In this document: piece after piece, positions 18,963 to 27,812 of the stretch | How the letters are laid out: every line of letters begins with the position of its first letter | How positions within the stretch are numbered: position 1 is the first letter of the stretch | NCBI GenBank assembly: GCA_944383355.1 | Contig: CALWPF010000016.1 | Location: 1-37,811 of the forward strand | Direction of reading: 5' to 3' | Source: an uncultured Clostridia bacterium | GTDB taxonomy: Bacteria; Bacillota; Clostridia; Christensenellales; UBA1242 | DNA length: 37,811 nt | The notes under the pieces: generated by a model | Databases searched by the model: none | What the model saw: only the letters and a program-made list of their open reading frames with translations | Told to the model about the DNA's origin: nothing | Translations under genes and position numbers: made by a program

Positions 18963-19988
18963 ATGAGAATTACAAAGATTATTTGTACACTTGGTCCAGC
19001 ATGTGATAATGCCAAGATATTAGCACAAATGCAAGAGGCTGGTATGGATATAGCACGACTCAATATGAGTCACTCCACCCATGCAGGGCACCAAGCATTA
19101 ATTGACAAAATTGAGCCTTTGCGCAAGCAAAAAAATTTGAAACTTTTGGTAGATACTAAAGGTCCTGAGATTAGAATTGGCACATTTGCAAAAGGTAGCA
19201 CCGAGCTAAAAGAGGGGGAAATTTTTACTTTTACCTCCAAAGATATTAAAGGGACAGACCAAATAGTGAGCCTAAAATATAAAGCTCTAGTACATGAGGT
19301 CAAGGTGGGTGACAAAATATATGCTAACAATGGTATTATCGTATTGGAGGTCCTAAAGGTCACCAAGACAGATATCGTTTGCAAAGTAATATTTGGAGGC
19401 AAATTATCAAACAACAAAGGACTAAATGTTCCAGGTGTGGTACCTAGTACACCATACTTGTCACAAGCGGACAAAGATGATATCCTGTTTGCTATACAAA
19501 ACAAAGCCGACTATCTTGCAATATCATTTGTGAGTTGCAAGCAAGATGTGCTAGACATTAGAGAGTTTTTGGCTCAGAATGGTGGACAAAATATCCAAAT
19601 AATTTCAAAAATAGAAAACGCTAGCGGTGTAGCAAATGCCGAGGAAATACTAGAGGTCAGTGACGGTTTGATGGTGGCTAGGGGTGATCTCGGTGTCGAG
19701 ATACCACTAGAAAAAATTCCTCCTATCCAAAAAAAGCTCATATCACTGTGTAATGTAAAGCGCAAAATATGTGTAGTAGCGACCGAGATGCTGGAAAGTA
19801 TGACTACATCTACTAGACCTACTAGAGCTGAGGTAAATGATGTAGCAAATGCCATATATGAGGAGGCAACAGCAACAATGTTGTCTGGAGAAACCGCATC
19901 CGGAATAGACCCTGTGAATGTAGTCAAGACAATGACACGCATCATTAACGAGGCAGAAAAATACGTTTACAATATTGAGATACAATAA
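18963..19988 (+). CDS. pyk: Pyruvate kinase, short form lacking the C-terminal domain
   Basis: 341 aa from ATG 18963 (GAGGAGAT upstream); an earlier in-frame ATG at 18924 has no ribosome site. It transfers phosphate from phosphoenolpyruvate to ADP. The catalytic barrel is complete: ARLNMSHS, DTKGPEIRIG, the B domain (about 70-160), ISKIENASG with the catalytic Lys, VARGDLGVEIP with metal and substrate residues, ATEMLESM, RPTRAEVNDVANA and LSGETASG. It stops at a TAA soon after NVVKTMTRIINEAEKYV, where normal enzymes (about 470-580 aa) continue into the allosteric C domain. No remnant of that domain follows, so this is a short enzyme rather than a recent truncation. Regulation by fructose bisphosphate or AMP at the usual site is therefore unlikely. 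Confidence 0.93.
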   Translation: MRITKIICTLGPACDNAKILAQMQEAGMDIARLNMSHSTHAGHQALIDKIEPLRKQKNLKLLVDTKGPEIRIGTFAKGSTELKEGEIFTFTSKDIKGTDQIVSLKYKALVHEVKVGDKIYANNGIIVLEVLKVTKTDIVCKVIFGGKLSNNKGLNVPGVVPSTPYLSQADKDDILFAIQNKADYLAISFVSCKQDVLDIREFLAQNGGQNIQIISKIENASGVANAEEILEVSDGLMVARGDLGVEIPLEKIPPIQKKLISLCNVKRKICVVATEMLESMTTSTRPTRAEVNDVANAIYEEATATMLSGETASGIDPVNVVKTMTRIINEAEKYVYNIEIQ

Positions 19989-20004
19989 TAAAAGAGAGTA
20001 AATT

Positions 20005-20361
20005 ATGACAAAGAAAACAACTGATAGAAATATATTAAAAAAAAGGTTTGAAGAATTAAAAAATTTGTTAGAGGTATTTATTGGTTTGGACGCTCATTTG
20101 GTCACTCAACGCGACCTCAATAGACTATATGATAATATTGATTGTAATACCTTTAGCCAATCTCTCAGCAGTTTTTGCAAACTAGGCTGGCTCGATGAAG
20201 CGAGCAAAGCATCTATTATAGATCTATTAAACTCTGCACTAGATAGTATCACACCAATGCTAGAAAATTTTGACAAATCAAAATTGCTACCTATGGTCAC
20301 TATGTTAAAGTTAAAGGCAACTTATATAAAAGATAATTTACCATTTAATCTAGATGTTTAG
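20005..20361 (+). CDS. Unrecognised 118-aa helical protein
   Basis: 118 aa, 16 bp after pyk, with AGAGAG as ribosome site and no promoter of its own visible, so it is co-transcribed with pyk. The protein is soluble and predicted by eye to be all helical (KKRFEELKNLLEVFI, SIIDLLNSALDSITPMLENF, LLPMVTMLKLKATYIKDNL). No catalytic motif is seen and no family is recognised. It is not a remnant of the missing pyruvate kinase C domain as far as I can tell. The unit ends at the strong terminator at 20377. Confidence 0.7.
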   Translation: MTKKTTDRNILKKRFEELKNLLEVFIGLDAHLVTQRDLNRLYDNIDCNTFSQSLSSFCKLGWLDEASKASIIDLLNSALDSITPMLENFDKSKLLPMVTMLKLKATYIKDNLPFNLDV

Positions 20362-20376
20362 GTTAAAATAGCAACA

Positions 20377-20420
20377 AAAAGAGTTATCCACTTTTGCACA
20401 ATGCTGTGGATAACTCTTTT
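20377..20420. terminator. Bidirectional terminator whose stem contains DnaA-box sequences
   Basis: A perfect 15-bp stem, AAAAGAGTTATCCAC (20377-20391) with GTGGATAACTCTTTT (20406-20420), and a 14-nt loop. It ends the pyk unit and the DEAD-box gene. The arms include TTATCCACT (20384-20392) and, on the minus strand, a perfect DnaA box TTATCCACA (20405-20413). Confidence 0.9.
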
Positions 20421-20450
20421 ACTTTTATTTTTTTGTATAAAACAAAACAA

Positions 20451-21884
20451 TTAAAAATGTATTTTGCTAGGTTGTTTTTTTGATTTGTGCACATTCCTAA
20501 GAGTACGGGTCTTTGTACCTCTCTTTGATTTGCCCGCTACAGTTACCTTTGCTCTACCTGATATGTTTTGACTATCCTTTGCATTAGTTTGTTGTGCACT
20601 GTCCACTTGGCCTAATACCCCCTGTCCTCTTGAGTACCTACCACGAGTTACTTTGGAGTACTGCCCTTTGCTACTAGCACCAATTCGCCTCTGTTCACGC
20701 TTTTTGATATTCAAATTGTGACCTCGCCTCTGCGGCTTTTGATTGGTAGCCTTGACCGTCAAGCCATCTAAACTGAGGTTGCCTTGCAATATAGTAGATT
20801 TTGTGGATTTTTCAATCTGTCTGAGGTCATCTACCTGAGCTGGAGTATTCAACAGTGTCCAAGCATTACCTGTTTTTCCTGCACGGCCAGTACGCCCCAC
20901 TCTATGAATGTAATATTCTTTGTTTTGAGGCAAATCAAAATTGACTACATGCAATATATCTTGGACATCTATTCCCCTAGCCGCTATATCAGTAGTGACC
21001 ATAATACCGCCATTATTATCTCTATATTCTTGCAATACTCTTTTGCGTACTGGCTGAGGCATATCACCATGCAAAGCTAATGCATCATACCCCATTTTTT
21101 GCAAATAAGACTGTACTCCATCTACCATTGTTTTGGTATTGCAAAATACTAGAGTCTTGCCTCTAGGCAACTCCATTAACAAAGCATGTAGTGCTCGCTT
21201 TTTTTTGTCTTTTGGTGTAATAAAATATGTTTGTTTTACCGTGCTAATGGTAGTGTTTTGCTCACCTACTTTTATCTCTACTGGGTTGCGCATAAATTTG
21301 TTTGCTAACGCCCTAATATCATTTGACATAGTAGCACTAAACATAATGGTTTGCCGATTCTTAGGCGTATTTGATAAGATTTGTTCCATATCCGCTCTAA
21401 ATCCCATATTTAGCATTTCATCAGCCTCGTCTAGTACAGCAAAATGTACATTATCCAATCTCATAGTGTGCCTATTGATGTGGTCAATTACTCTGCCTGG
21501 AGTACCTATTACAATATTTGCTCCACGCTTTAGTGCATATATTTGTCTCTGTATATCAGCACCACCATATACCGCAACAGCCCTCACATGAGGTAAATAA
21601 GTAGCAAATTTACGCACCTCTACCAATATCTGCTGAGCCAACTCTCTAGTAGGACACAATACTACAGCTTGCAAGTAACTATCCATAGTCATTTTTTGTA
21701 ACATCGGTGCTATAAAGGCTAATGTTTTGCCAGTACCAGTCTGACTGAGTCCCACAACATCTACCCCACTCAAAATAATAGGAATAGCCTTTGACTGTAT
21801 AACAGATGGCTCGCTAAAACCTTGGTCAGCTATAGCTCGCAAGATATTATTATCTAACCCTAATTTATTAAATTTATTTTCCAT
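20451..21884 (-). CDS. DEAD-box ATP-dependent RNA helicase (CshA/DeaD type)
   Basis: 477 aa from ATG 21884; the frame extends upstream but only this ATG fits the ribosome site GAGG, 9 nt away. Helicase motifs in order: Q motif with Gln30, SQTGTGKT (47-54), PTRELA, TPGR, DEAD (152-155), SAT, then ARGIDV and HRVGRTGRAG in the second RecA domain. The last 90 residues are a basic, Arg/Gly/Lys-rich tail that probably binds RNA. Such helicases unwind structured RNA in ribosome assembly and mRNA decay, often in the cold. The leader is about 150 nt and very AU-rich, as in cold-induced helicase genes (inference). Confidence 0.93.
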   Translation of the reverse strand: MENKFNKLGLDNNILRAIADQGFSEPSVIQSKAIPIILSGVDVVGLSQTGTGKTLAFIAPMLQKMTMDSYLQAVVLCPTRELAQQILVEVRKFATYLPHVRAVAVYGGADIQRQIYALKRGANIVIGTPGRVIDHINRHTMRLDNVHFAVLDEADEMLNMGFRADMEQILSNTPKNRQTIMFSATMSNDIRALANKFMRNPVEIKVGEQNTTISTVKQTYFITPKDKKKRALHALLMELPRGKTLVFCNTKTMVDGVQSYLQKMGYDALALHGDMPQPVRKRVLQEYRDNNGGIMVTTDIAARGIDVQDILHVVNFDLPQNKEYYIHRVGRTGRAGKTGNAWTLLNTPAQVDDLRQIEKSTKSTILQGNLSLDGLTVKATNQKPQRRGHNLNIKKREQRRIGASSKGQYSKVTRGRYSRGQGVLGQVDSAQQTNAKDSQNISGRAKVTVAGKSKRGTKTRTLRNVHKSKKQPSKIHF

Positions 21885-22197
21885 TATTCCATACCTCAAA
21901 TTCAAAAAATAAAACAAAAAATAAATAAATTTCTTTATTTTTTATAAAAAACTATAAAATATTAAATAAATATCATAATTAATTTAATACTATGCACATA
22001 TTATCAATTATCAAAAACTCATCTCAATAATACAGGCATAGATTATACCACAAAAATATTACTTTGTAAATAATTAATAAAAAGCAAATATTAAAACTTT
22101 TTTATTTATAATTAAACTACAAAATGTTTTATAAAAATTACTACTCTAAATTCAAAAAATTAAATACAAAATAAAATTAATATGCTATACTAAAAAT
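21885..22197. other. Divergent spacer between helicase and MmcQ/YjbR genes
   Basis: Holds the helicase promoter (22042-22070), its long AU-rich leader, and the -10 of the MmcQ/YjbR gene. No protein gene seen. Confidence 0.6.
22042..22070 (-). promoter_or_regulatory. Promoter of DEAD-box helicase gene
   Basis: TTTACA (22065-22070), 17-bp spacer, TATAAT (22042-22047) with TGg extension, on the minus strand. Confidence 0.7.
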
Positions 22198-22833
22198 ATG
22201 GATAAAATAAATTATAATAAATTAATTGAATATGGCTTTAGTAAAAATGGTAGAATTTATACTTACTCTATCCCTATTGTCAAAAATCAATTCGTACTAA
22301 CGATAGAAATAAAAGAGGATATAATAAAAACAAAAATTATAGAAAAAGATACTGGCAATGAATATATTTTACACTTGACTGATACTACAGGCGAATTTGT
22401 TGGTAAAATCAGAGATGAGTATGAAAAAGTATTAAATGATATTCACACCAAATGTTTTGAAAAAAATATTTTCAAAAGTCCACAAGCTATACAAATTATT
22501 GATTATATTAACCAAAAATACGGAGATGAACTGGAATACTTATGGCCAAAATTTCCCCAAAATGCAATATGGAGGCGAAAAGATAATAAAAAATGGTATG
22601 CGGCCTTACTAATTATCCAAAAGAAAAAGCTAAACATTGATAGCGATGAATCTGTTGAAATAATTGATTTAAAAGCATCAGAAAAATATATAAATAAAAT
22701 AATAGATAACAAAAAAATCTTTGCAGGTTATCATATGAATAAAAAACACTGGATAACAATTTGTCTTGATAATAGTTTGCCAACTACAAAATTATATGAA
22801 TTAATTGATAATAGTTATAATTTAGCAAAATAA
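22198..22833 (+). CDS. MmcQ/YjbR-family protein
   Basis: 211 aa. The C-terminal 110 residues fit the MmcQ/YjbR (CyaY-like fold) family: ELEYLWPKFPQNAIWRRKDNKKWYA then LKASEKYINKII, KKHWITICLDNSLPTTKL and a final LIDNSYNL. The N-terminal 100 residues are an extra region also found in longer members. The family is annotated as DNA-binding but its role is not established. An extended -10 (TGcTATACT, 22186-22191) ends only 6 bp before the ATG and there is no ribosome site, so the mRNA is probably leaderless. Confidence 0.82.
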   Translation: MDKINYNKLIEYGFSKNGRIYTYSIPIVKNQFVLTIEIKEDIIKTKIIEKDTGNEYILHLTDTTGEFVGKIRDEYEKVLNDIHTKCFEKNIFKSPQAIQIIDYINQKYGDELEYLWPKFPQNAIWRRKDNKKWYAALLIIQKKKLNIDSDESVEIIDLKASEKYINKIIDNKKIFAGYHMNKKHWITICLDNSLPTTKLYELIDNSYNLAK

Positions 22834-23017
22834 TACAAAAATAATATTTTTTAATTAATTAACTAAAAATTTATTACACAACTCCACCATATAGGCATTT
22901 TTATTAATATATATGATTATTTATTTTTTATTTATTATAAGTAATTAATTGCAAATCTATAAAATGTGGCAATTTTTTCATCGTTTATGTAAATAAATTT
23001 TATACAATATTTGCTAC

Positions 23018-23046
23018 TTGATTAGACATCATAATTGTGATATAAT
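23018..23046 (+). promoter_or_regulatory. Promoter of mnmE-mnmG-rsmG operon
   Basis: TTGATT (23018-23023), 17-bp spacer, TATAAT (23041-23046). Confidence 0.65.
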
Positions 23047-23082
23047 TATATGATAAATTTAAAGTAAAATATGAGGAAAAAA

Positions 23083-24426
23083 ATGAAAAGCGATACTATT
23101 TGTGCTATATCAACCCCTATTGGTGTTGGCGGAGTTTCAATTATTAGATTGAGTGGACCGTGCTCAAAAGATATTATAAGTAGGATTTTTGACAAAGCAT
23201 TTTTGCTAGAGCAAAAACCTCGTGAATTGATTTTGGGTGAAATCAAATTTAACGACTTTTGCGATCAAGCACTATGTGTGTACTTTCCTAACCCAAATAG
23301 TTTTACTGGTGAAGATGTAGTGGAAATAAATCTACATGGTGGCTATTACCTAACAAAGGCAGTACTCGATGAAATATTAAAATTTAAAGATATTAGACTA
23401 GCTGAGCCAGGTGAATTTAGTAAACGAGCAGTATTAAATGGCAAAATGGACATCACCCAGGCAGAAGGAATTATAGATATTATCAACGCCACTTCTCGTG
23501 CTGAATTAAGAGCAAGTAGTAATATTATTAACGGAGGACTCAGTAACAGAGTAAATGCAATACTAGATGACCTTACCAATTTAATTGCTGAGGTCGATGT
23601 AGCAATTGATTACCCAGATCAAGATATAGAATACATTTCTCACAATCAAATATTACAGGCTTTGGAGCCGATTCAAACAAATATCACCAATCTACTCAAA
23701 ACCAGTGCAACAGGGGCATTAATCAAAAACGGTGTCACCGTGGCACTCGCTGGAGTACCAAATGCCGGGAAAAGCTCACTACTCAACGCATTATTGGGTT
23801 ATGACAGAGCTATAGTCACAGATGTAGCGGGCACTACTAGAGACACATTGAGCGAAAGCTATGAGTATAACGGGGTTAGATTTAATATTGTAGACACAGC
23901 AGGTATTCGCAACAGTGATGACATAGTAGAAAGAGCTGGAATCGAACGAGCCCAAAATACCGTCAATGAGGCGGATCTAGTAATACAACTAATTGATGCA
24001 ACAAGGCCTCTAGATGCGCAAGATATAAATATAAATAGCACAGTCAATAAAATAATTGTATTAAATAAAATTGATGCGCCTAATAATTTATACAAGGATT
24101 TAAAGTACAAAAATTTTGATATAAGCATTAGCGCCATTAATAAAACAAAAATTGATGAACTAAAACAATTAATTTTTGATAAAACTATAAATAATCAGAT
24201 TTTGAACGAGCAAATATTAATCACAAACACAAGACACAAGCAAAGTTTAGAAAAATCCTTAGAGATAATTGAGCAAATTAAACAAGCTTTAGTGGCCAAC
24301 CATTCTATAGACTGCTTAGCATTACTGTTGAGAGACTGTTGGTTAGCCTTGGCAAGTATTATTGGCGAAAACACAGATGGTAAAATTCTGGATACAATCT
24401 TTAGTAAATTTTGTCTAGGTAAATGA
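23083..24426 (+). CDS. mnmE: tRNA modification GTPase MnmE
   Basis: 447 aa from ATG 23083 (GAGG 6 nt upstream; gives the canonical MKSDTICAISTP start). An in-frame ATG at 23071 lacks a ribosome site. Order: N-terminal folate-binding domain with GEFSKRAVLNGKMDITQAE, helical domain, then an inserted G domain beginning near residue 220 with GVPNAGKSS (G1), GTTRDTLSE (G2), DTAGIR (G3) and NKID (G4). The protein ends in FCLGK, matching the CxGK motif whose Cys is needed for the reaction. With MnmG it installs the carboxymethylaminomethyl group at U34 of certain tRNAs. Confidence 0.97.
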   Translation: MKSDTICAISTPIGVGGVSIIRLSGPCSKDIISRIFDKAFLLEQKPRELILGEIKFNDFCDQALCVYFPNPNSFTGEDVVEINLHGGYYLTKAVLDEILKFKDIRLAEPGEFSKRAVLNGKMDITQAEGIIDIINATSRAELRASSNIINGGLSNRVNAILDDLTNLIAEVDVAIDYPDQDIEYISHNQILQALEPIQTNITNLLKTSATGALIKNGVTVALAGVPNAGKSSLLNALLGYDRAIVTDVAGTTRDTLSESYEYNGVRFNIVDTAGIRNSDDIVERAGIERAQNTVNEADLVIQLIDATRPLDAQDININSTVNKIIVLNKIDAPNNLYKDLKYKNFDISISAINKTKIDELKQLIFDKTINNQILNEQILITNTRHKQSLEKSLEIIEQIKQALVANHSIDCLALLLRDCWLALASIIGENTDGKILDTIFSKFCLGK

Positions 24427-24535
24427 CAAATAACAACCACGTAACATCTGCTTGGTCAGTTGATATGTTTGTATATAAACATAATATAATATACTATCGT
24501 ACGGAAAGTTAGAAAATTTTAGAGTGCAAATAAAA

Positions 24536-24551
24536 AGTTTCACATGAAACA
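24536..24551. promoter_or_regulatory. parS: parS site 1, in the mnmG leader
   Basis: AGTTTCACATGAAACA: one mismatch at the edge and one in the centre from the consensus TGTTTCACGTGAAACA. It covers an in-frame ATG (24544) that is not the mnmG start. Confidence 0.75.
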
Positions 24552-24564
24552 AATGGAGACAAAA

Positions 24565-26448
24565 ATGGAAAATAGAAATTATGATATAGTCGTTGTAGGC
24601 GCTGGACACGCTGGCTGTGAGGCTGCCTTAGCAGGAGCAAGAATTGGTTTCAAAACATTACTTACAACGTTAAATCTAGATAGTATTGGCTTTTTGCCTT
24701 GCAATCCTAGTATTGGAGGTACCGCAAAAGGCCACCTAGTTTTTGAAATTGATGCTCTTGGAGGTGAAATGGGCCATGTGGCTGATATGGCGACAATACA
24801 TCGTAGAATGTTGAATGAAACAAAGGGACCAGCGGTCCATTCACTGAGAGCACAAACAGACAAAGTAAGATACCATGAATATATGAAGCAAGTTTTGGAA
24901 AATCAAGACAACCTAGATATTTTGCAATGCGAAATCACCGAGATATTGACAAAGAATGGCTCCGTTTGCGGAGTAAAGAATCATCTGGAAGAAACAATAA
25001 ATTGTAAAGCTGTGGTAGTCTGTACTGGAGTATACCTAGATAGCAACATAATAATAGGTAATGTTATAACAAAGTGTGGTCCAAATGGTTTTATGAGCGC
25101 AACACATTTAACCAAAAATTTGCAGGCGCTAGGTTTAAAAATTATGCGCTTTAAAACAGGTACACCAATGAGAATAGATAAGCGCTCAATAAATTTTGAT
25201 ATTTTTGAGGAACAACGAGGTGTAGATGGTCTACCTAATTTTAGTATACGTACCAAGCATGCGCCCAAAAATATTGCATCATGCTATATAGGATACACAA
25301 ACCAAAATACACATGATATTATTAGAAAAAATTTGGATAAGAGCCCTCTATATCAAGGAATAATAAAAGGCATAGGTCCAAGATATTGTCCATCAATAGA
25401 GGACAAAATTGTGCGATTTGCTGACAAGTCAAGACATCAATTTTTTTTGGAGCCTGAGGCAATGTCAACAAATGAAATATATATGCAGGGTGTTAGTACT
25501 AGCTTACCTGTAGAGGTGCAGAGAGATATTTTACATTCTATCAACGGTTTTGAAAATGCTAAAATTATGCGCTATGCTTATGCAATAGAGTATGATGCAA
25601 TTGATTCCACACAACTAAAAGCCAATCTTGAATACAAGGAAATAAATGGACTATTTTTTGCAGGACAGATTAATGGCACAAGTGGATACGAAGAAGCCGG
25701 CGCACAAGGAATAATTGCAGGAATTAATGCTTGCCAATACCTAAAACAAGAGGCGCCACTAATATTGTCTAGAAGTGACGGATATATCGGGGTGCTAATC
25801 GATGACTTGATTACTAAAGGCACCAATGAGCCATACAGAATGATGACCGCTAGGGCAGAGTATAGATTACATCTTAGGCAGGATAATGCAGATGCTAGAC
25901 TAACAGAAAAGGGCTACAAAGTAGGTTTAGTGTCAAAGTCACAGTATCAAAAATTCAAAAAAAAGCAGAAAATGATTGAAGAGGGAAAAAAACTATTTGA
26001 AAAGATTTTACCTCCAAATGAAAAATTAATTGTTTTCTTAAATAAAAATAGTGAACCAATAGTAAAAACTGGTATAAGTGTACTAAACTTAATTAAAAGA
26101 CCAAATATCGATATTTATAAATTAAATAATGAGTTTAAGATTTTCCCTGAGTATCCAGAAGAGGTTTTACATGAACTAAATATACTAGCAAAATACCATG
26201 GATATCTCGAGATAGAGCGCCAGCAGATAGAAAGGCAAAAGGAGCTCGAAAACACCGTTTTACCAGAAGATATTGACTATAGTGCATTAACAGGCTTACG
26301 TCTGGAGGCTCGACAGAAGCTAAAACGAATATTACCTCATAGTTTAGGACAGGCTGGGAGAATTAGCGGAGTATCACCCGCTGACATAAATATACTCACT
26401 ATTTATCTAAAAAAGAGAAATATAAAGGAAAAATCAAAAAATGGATAA
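24565..26448 (+). CDS. mnmG: tRNA uridine-5-carboxymethylaminomethyl modification enzyme MnmG
   Basis: 627 aa from ATG 24565, with GGAG 6 nt upstream; ATGs at 24544 and 24553 overlap parS or the ribosome site and are rejected. FAD-binding Rossmann motif VVVGAGHAGCEAA lies near the N-terminus. PCNPSIGGTAKGHL, TGTPMRI, and GQINGTSGYEEAGAQG with RSDGYIGVLIDDL are hallmark MnmG segments, and the C-terminal helical domain contains SALTGLRLEARQKL that contacts MnmE. It works with MnmE on U34 of tRNA. The stop overlaps the rsmG start by 8 bp. Confidence 0.97.
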   Translation: MENRNYDIVVVGAGHAGCEAALAGARIGFKTLLTTLNLDSIGFLPCNPSIGGTAKGHLVFEIDALGGEMGHVADMATIHRRMLNETKGPAVHSLRAQTDKVRYHEYMKQVLENQDNLDILQCEITEILTKNGSVCGVKNHLEETINCKAVVVCTGVYLDSNIIIGNVITKCGPNGFMSATHLTKNLQALGLKIMRFKTGTPMRIDKRSINFDIFEEQRGVDGLPNFSIRTKHAPKNIASCYIGYTNQNTHDIIRKNLDKSPLYQGIIKGIGPRYCPSIEDKIVRFADKSRHQFFLEPEAMSTNEIYMQGVSTSLPVEVQRDILHSINGFENAKIMRYAYAIEYDAIDSTQLKANLEYKEINGLFFAGQINGTSGYEEAGAQGIIAGINACQYLKQEAPLILSRSDGYIGVLIDDLITKGTNEPYRMMTARAEYRLHLRQDNADARLTEKGYKVGLVSKSQYQKFKKKQKMIEEGKKLFEKILPPNEKLIVFLNKNSEPIVKTGISVLNLIKRPNIDIYKLNNEFKIFPEYPEEVLHELNILAKYHGYLEIERQQIERQKELENTVLPEDIDYSALTGLRLEARQKLKRILPHSLGQAGRISGVSPADINILTIYLKKRNIKEKSKNG

Positions 26449-27190
26449 TTTTGATATTATAAATAAAACTTTACTACAAAATAATATAGTTTTGGAAAGT
26501 AGTTGTATAAATAAATTAGAAAAATTTTATCAACAATTAATAAAATACAATAAAGTAATGAATTTAACAGCTATAACCGATATTTATGAGGTTTCTTTAA
26601 AACATTTCACAGATTCATTGTTTCATGTGAAACATTATAAAAGTAATAGCACAATTATAGACATAGGAAGTGGGGCAGGATTCCCAGGTATACCGATAGC
26701 AATAGCAAGACCAGACATTAATATAACACTAGTTGATAGCCTCAATAAGAGAGTAGAGTTTTTAAATACAGTTATTAACGAATTAGAATTAAAAAATGTA
26801 ACAGCTATTCACTCAAGAGCTCAAGAATATTGTACAACCGAGCATCGAGAAAGATTTGATTACAGCATCGCAAGAGCAGTAGCTCCACTTAATATTCTTA
26901 GTGAATTATGCATTCCTTTTGTAAAAATAAGAGGAGAATTCATTGCCTATAAGAGTCTAAATATAGATAATGAAATAGAATCAGCAAAACATGCCATTAT
27001 AGAATTGGGTGGCGAGATAAATAAAATAAATCATTATACATATAACACATCTTTAATAAATAGCGAATACCCAAAAAATAAAACATACTTTGATAAAATA
27101 ACAAGAAGCATTATTGAGATAAAGAAAATATCGAGTACCAAAACCATATACCCACGTCTTAAAAATTTAATAACAAGTAAACCTCTTTAA
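26441..27190 (+). CDS. rsmG: 16S rRNA (guanine-N7) methyltransferase RsmG
   Basis: 249 aa. SAM-dependent methyltransferase that modifies G527 (E. coli numbering) of 16S rRNA. The N-terminal helix segment YNKVMNLTAI is followed by HFTDSL, motif I DIGSGAGFPGIPIAI (about 70-84), LVDSLNKRVEFL, and ARAVAPLNILSELCIP, all typical. Translation is coupled to mnmG by the overlap; AAGGAAA precedes the ATG. A parS palindrome is built into codons about 60-65 (LFHVKH). Confidence 0.95.
   Translation: MDNFDIINKTLLQNNIVLESSCINKLEKFYQQLIKYNKVMNLTAITDIYEVSLKHFTDSLFHVKHYKSNSTIIDIGSGAGFPGIPIAIARPDINITLVDSLNKRVEFLNTVINELELKNVTAIHSRAQEYCTTEHRERFDYSIARAVAPLNILSELCIPFVKIRGEFIAYKSLNIDNEIESAKHAIIELGGEINKINHYTYNTSLINSEYPKNKTYFDKITRSIIEIKKISSTKTIYPRLKNLITSKPL
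26619..26634. promoter_or_regulatory. parS: parS site 2, inside rsmG
   Basis: TGTTTCATGTGAAACA: a single central change from consensus. It lies in the rsmG reading frame without disturbing it. Confidence 0.85.
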
Positions 27191-27194
27191 TACA

Positions 27195-27224
27195 AAAACT
27201 GTTTCACGTGAAACAGTTTTTCTT
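27195..27224 (+). terminator. rsmG terminator built on a parS site
   Basis: AAAACTGTTTCACGTGAAAC and continuing to 27220 is a 26-bp perfect palindrome followed by TTCTTATTT, just after the rsmG stop. It can form an 11-bp hairpin with an ACGT loop. Confidence 0.65.
27200..27215. promoter_or_regulatory. parS: parS site 3, perfect consensus
   Basis: TGTTTCACGTGAAACA, identical to the B. subtilis-type consensus and recognised by ParB. Confidence 0.95.
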
Positions 27225-27378
27225 ATTTATACTTATATTTAAAAAACTGTATAATCAATATAGCAAATATATATAATTCCAAACTTGCAAAAATATTTTT
27301 ATTATCTCTATAATACATAATATTTATAATATAAAGAGAAATCACGTACCCGTATGTGAGTGATAGACTCGTGTAGAA

Positions 27379-27394
27379 TGTTTCACATGAAACT
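27379..27394. promoter_or_regulatory. parS: parS site 4
   Basis: TGTTTCACATGAAACT, two differences from consensus. Confidence 0.8.
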
Positions 27395-27538
27395 TACCAT
27401 TGGTATAATATAGAGTAGTATGTAGTACTATGCAGTAATGTATTATATAATCGTTTTTTTAAATTCTTACATACAAAAAAAGGTAAGAGATTGAATCATT
27501 ATAAGAGTAGTATACAATAGATTAGAATAATATTTAAA

Positions 27539-27554
27539 TGTTTCACATAAAACA
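27539..27554. promoter_or_regulatory. parS: parS site 5 (degenerate)
   Basis: TGTTTCACATAAAACA, with two differences in the central right half; probably weaker. Confidence 0.6.
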
Positions 27555-27736
27555 AAACATACTATACAAGTGTAAACAAACACTCAAAACTGCATAGTAT
27601 TGAAATACTTACACAATGTAATCAATTTACTAGTTAAAGCGAAATACTATAAATAATTGGAGTAGTTGAGTAGGAATAATTAATAGTAATAATCTAGGTC
27701 TTAACGTTTACATGAATTAAAAAAATTAAAATACTA

Positions 27737-27752
27737 TGTTTCACATGAAACA
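27737..27752. promoter_or_regulatory. parS: parS site 6, upstream of parA promoter
   Basis: TGTTTCACATGAAACA, one central difference. It lies 32 bp before the parA -35, so ParB bound here could affect parAB transcription. Confidence 0.85.
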
Positions 27753-27783
27753 ATATTAAATTAAACAAACTTCTTTTAAACAA

Positions 27784-27812
27784 TTGCAAATAAAACAACT
27801 CTATGCTATAAT
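27784..27812 (+). promoter_or_regulatory. Promoter of parA-parB
   Basis: TTGCAA (27784-27789), 17-bp spacer, TATAAT (27807-27812) with TGc extension. Confidence 0.75.
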
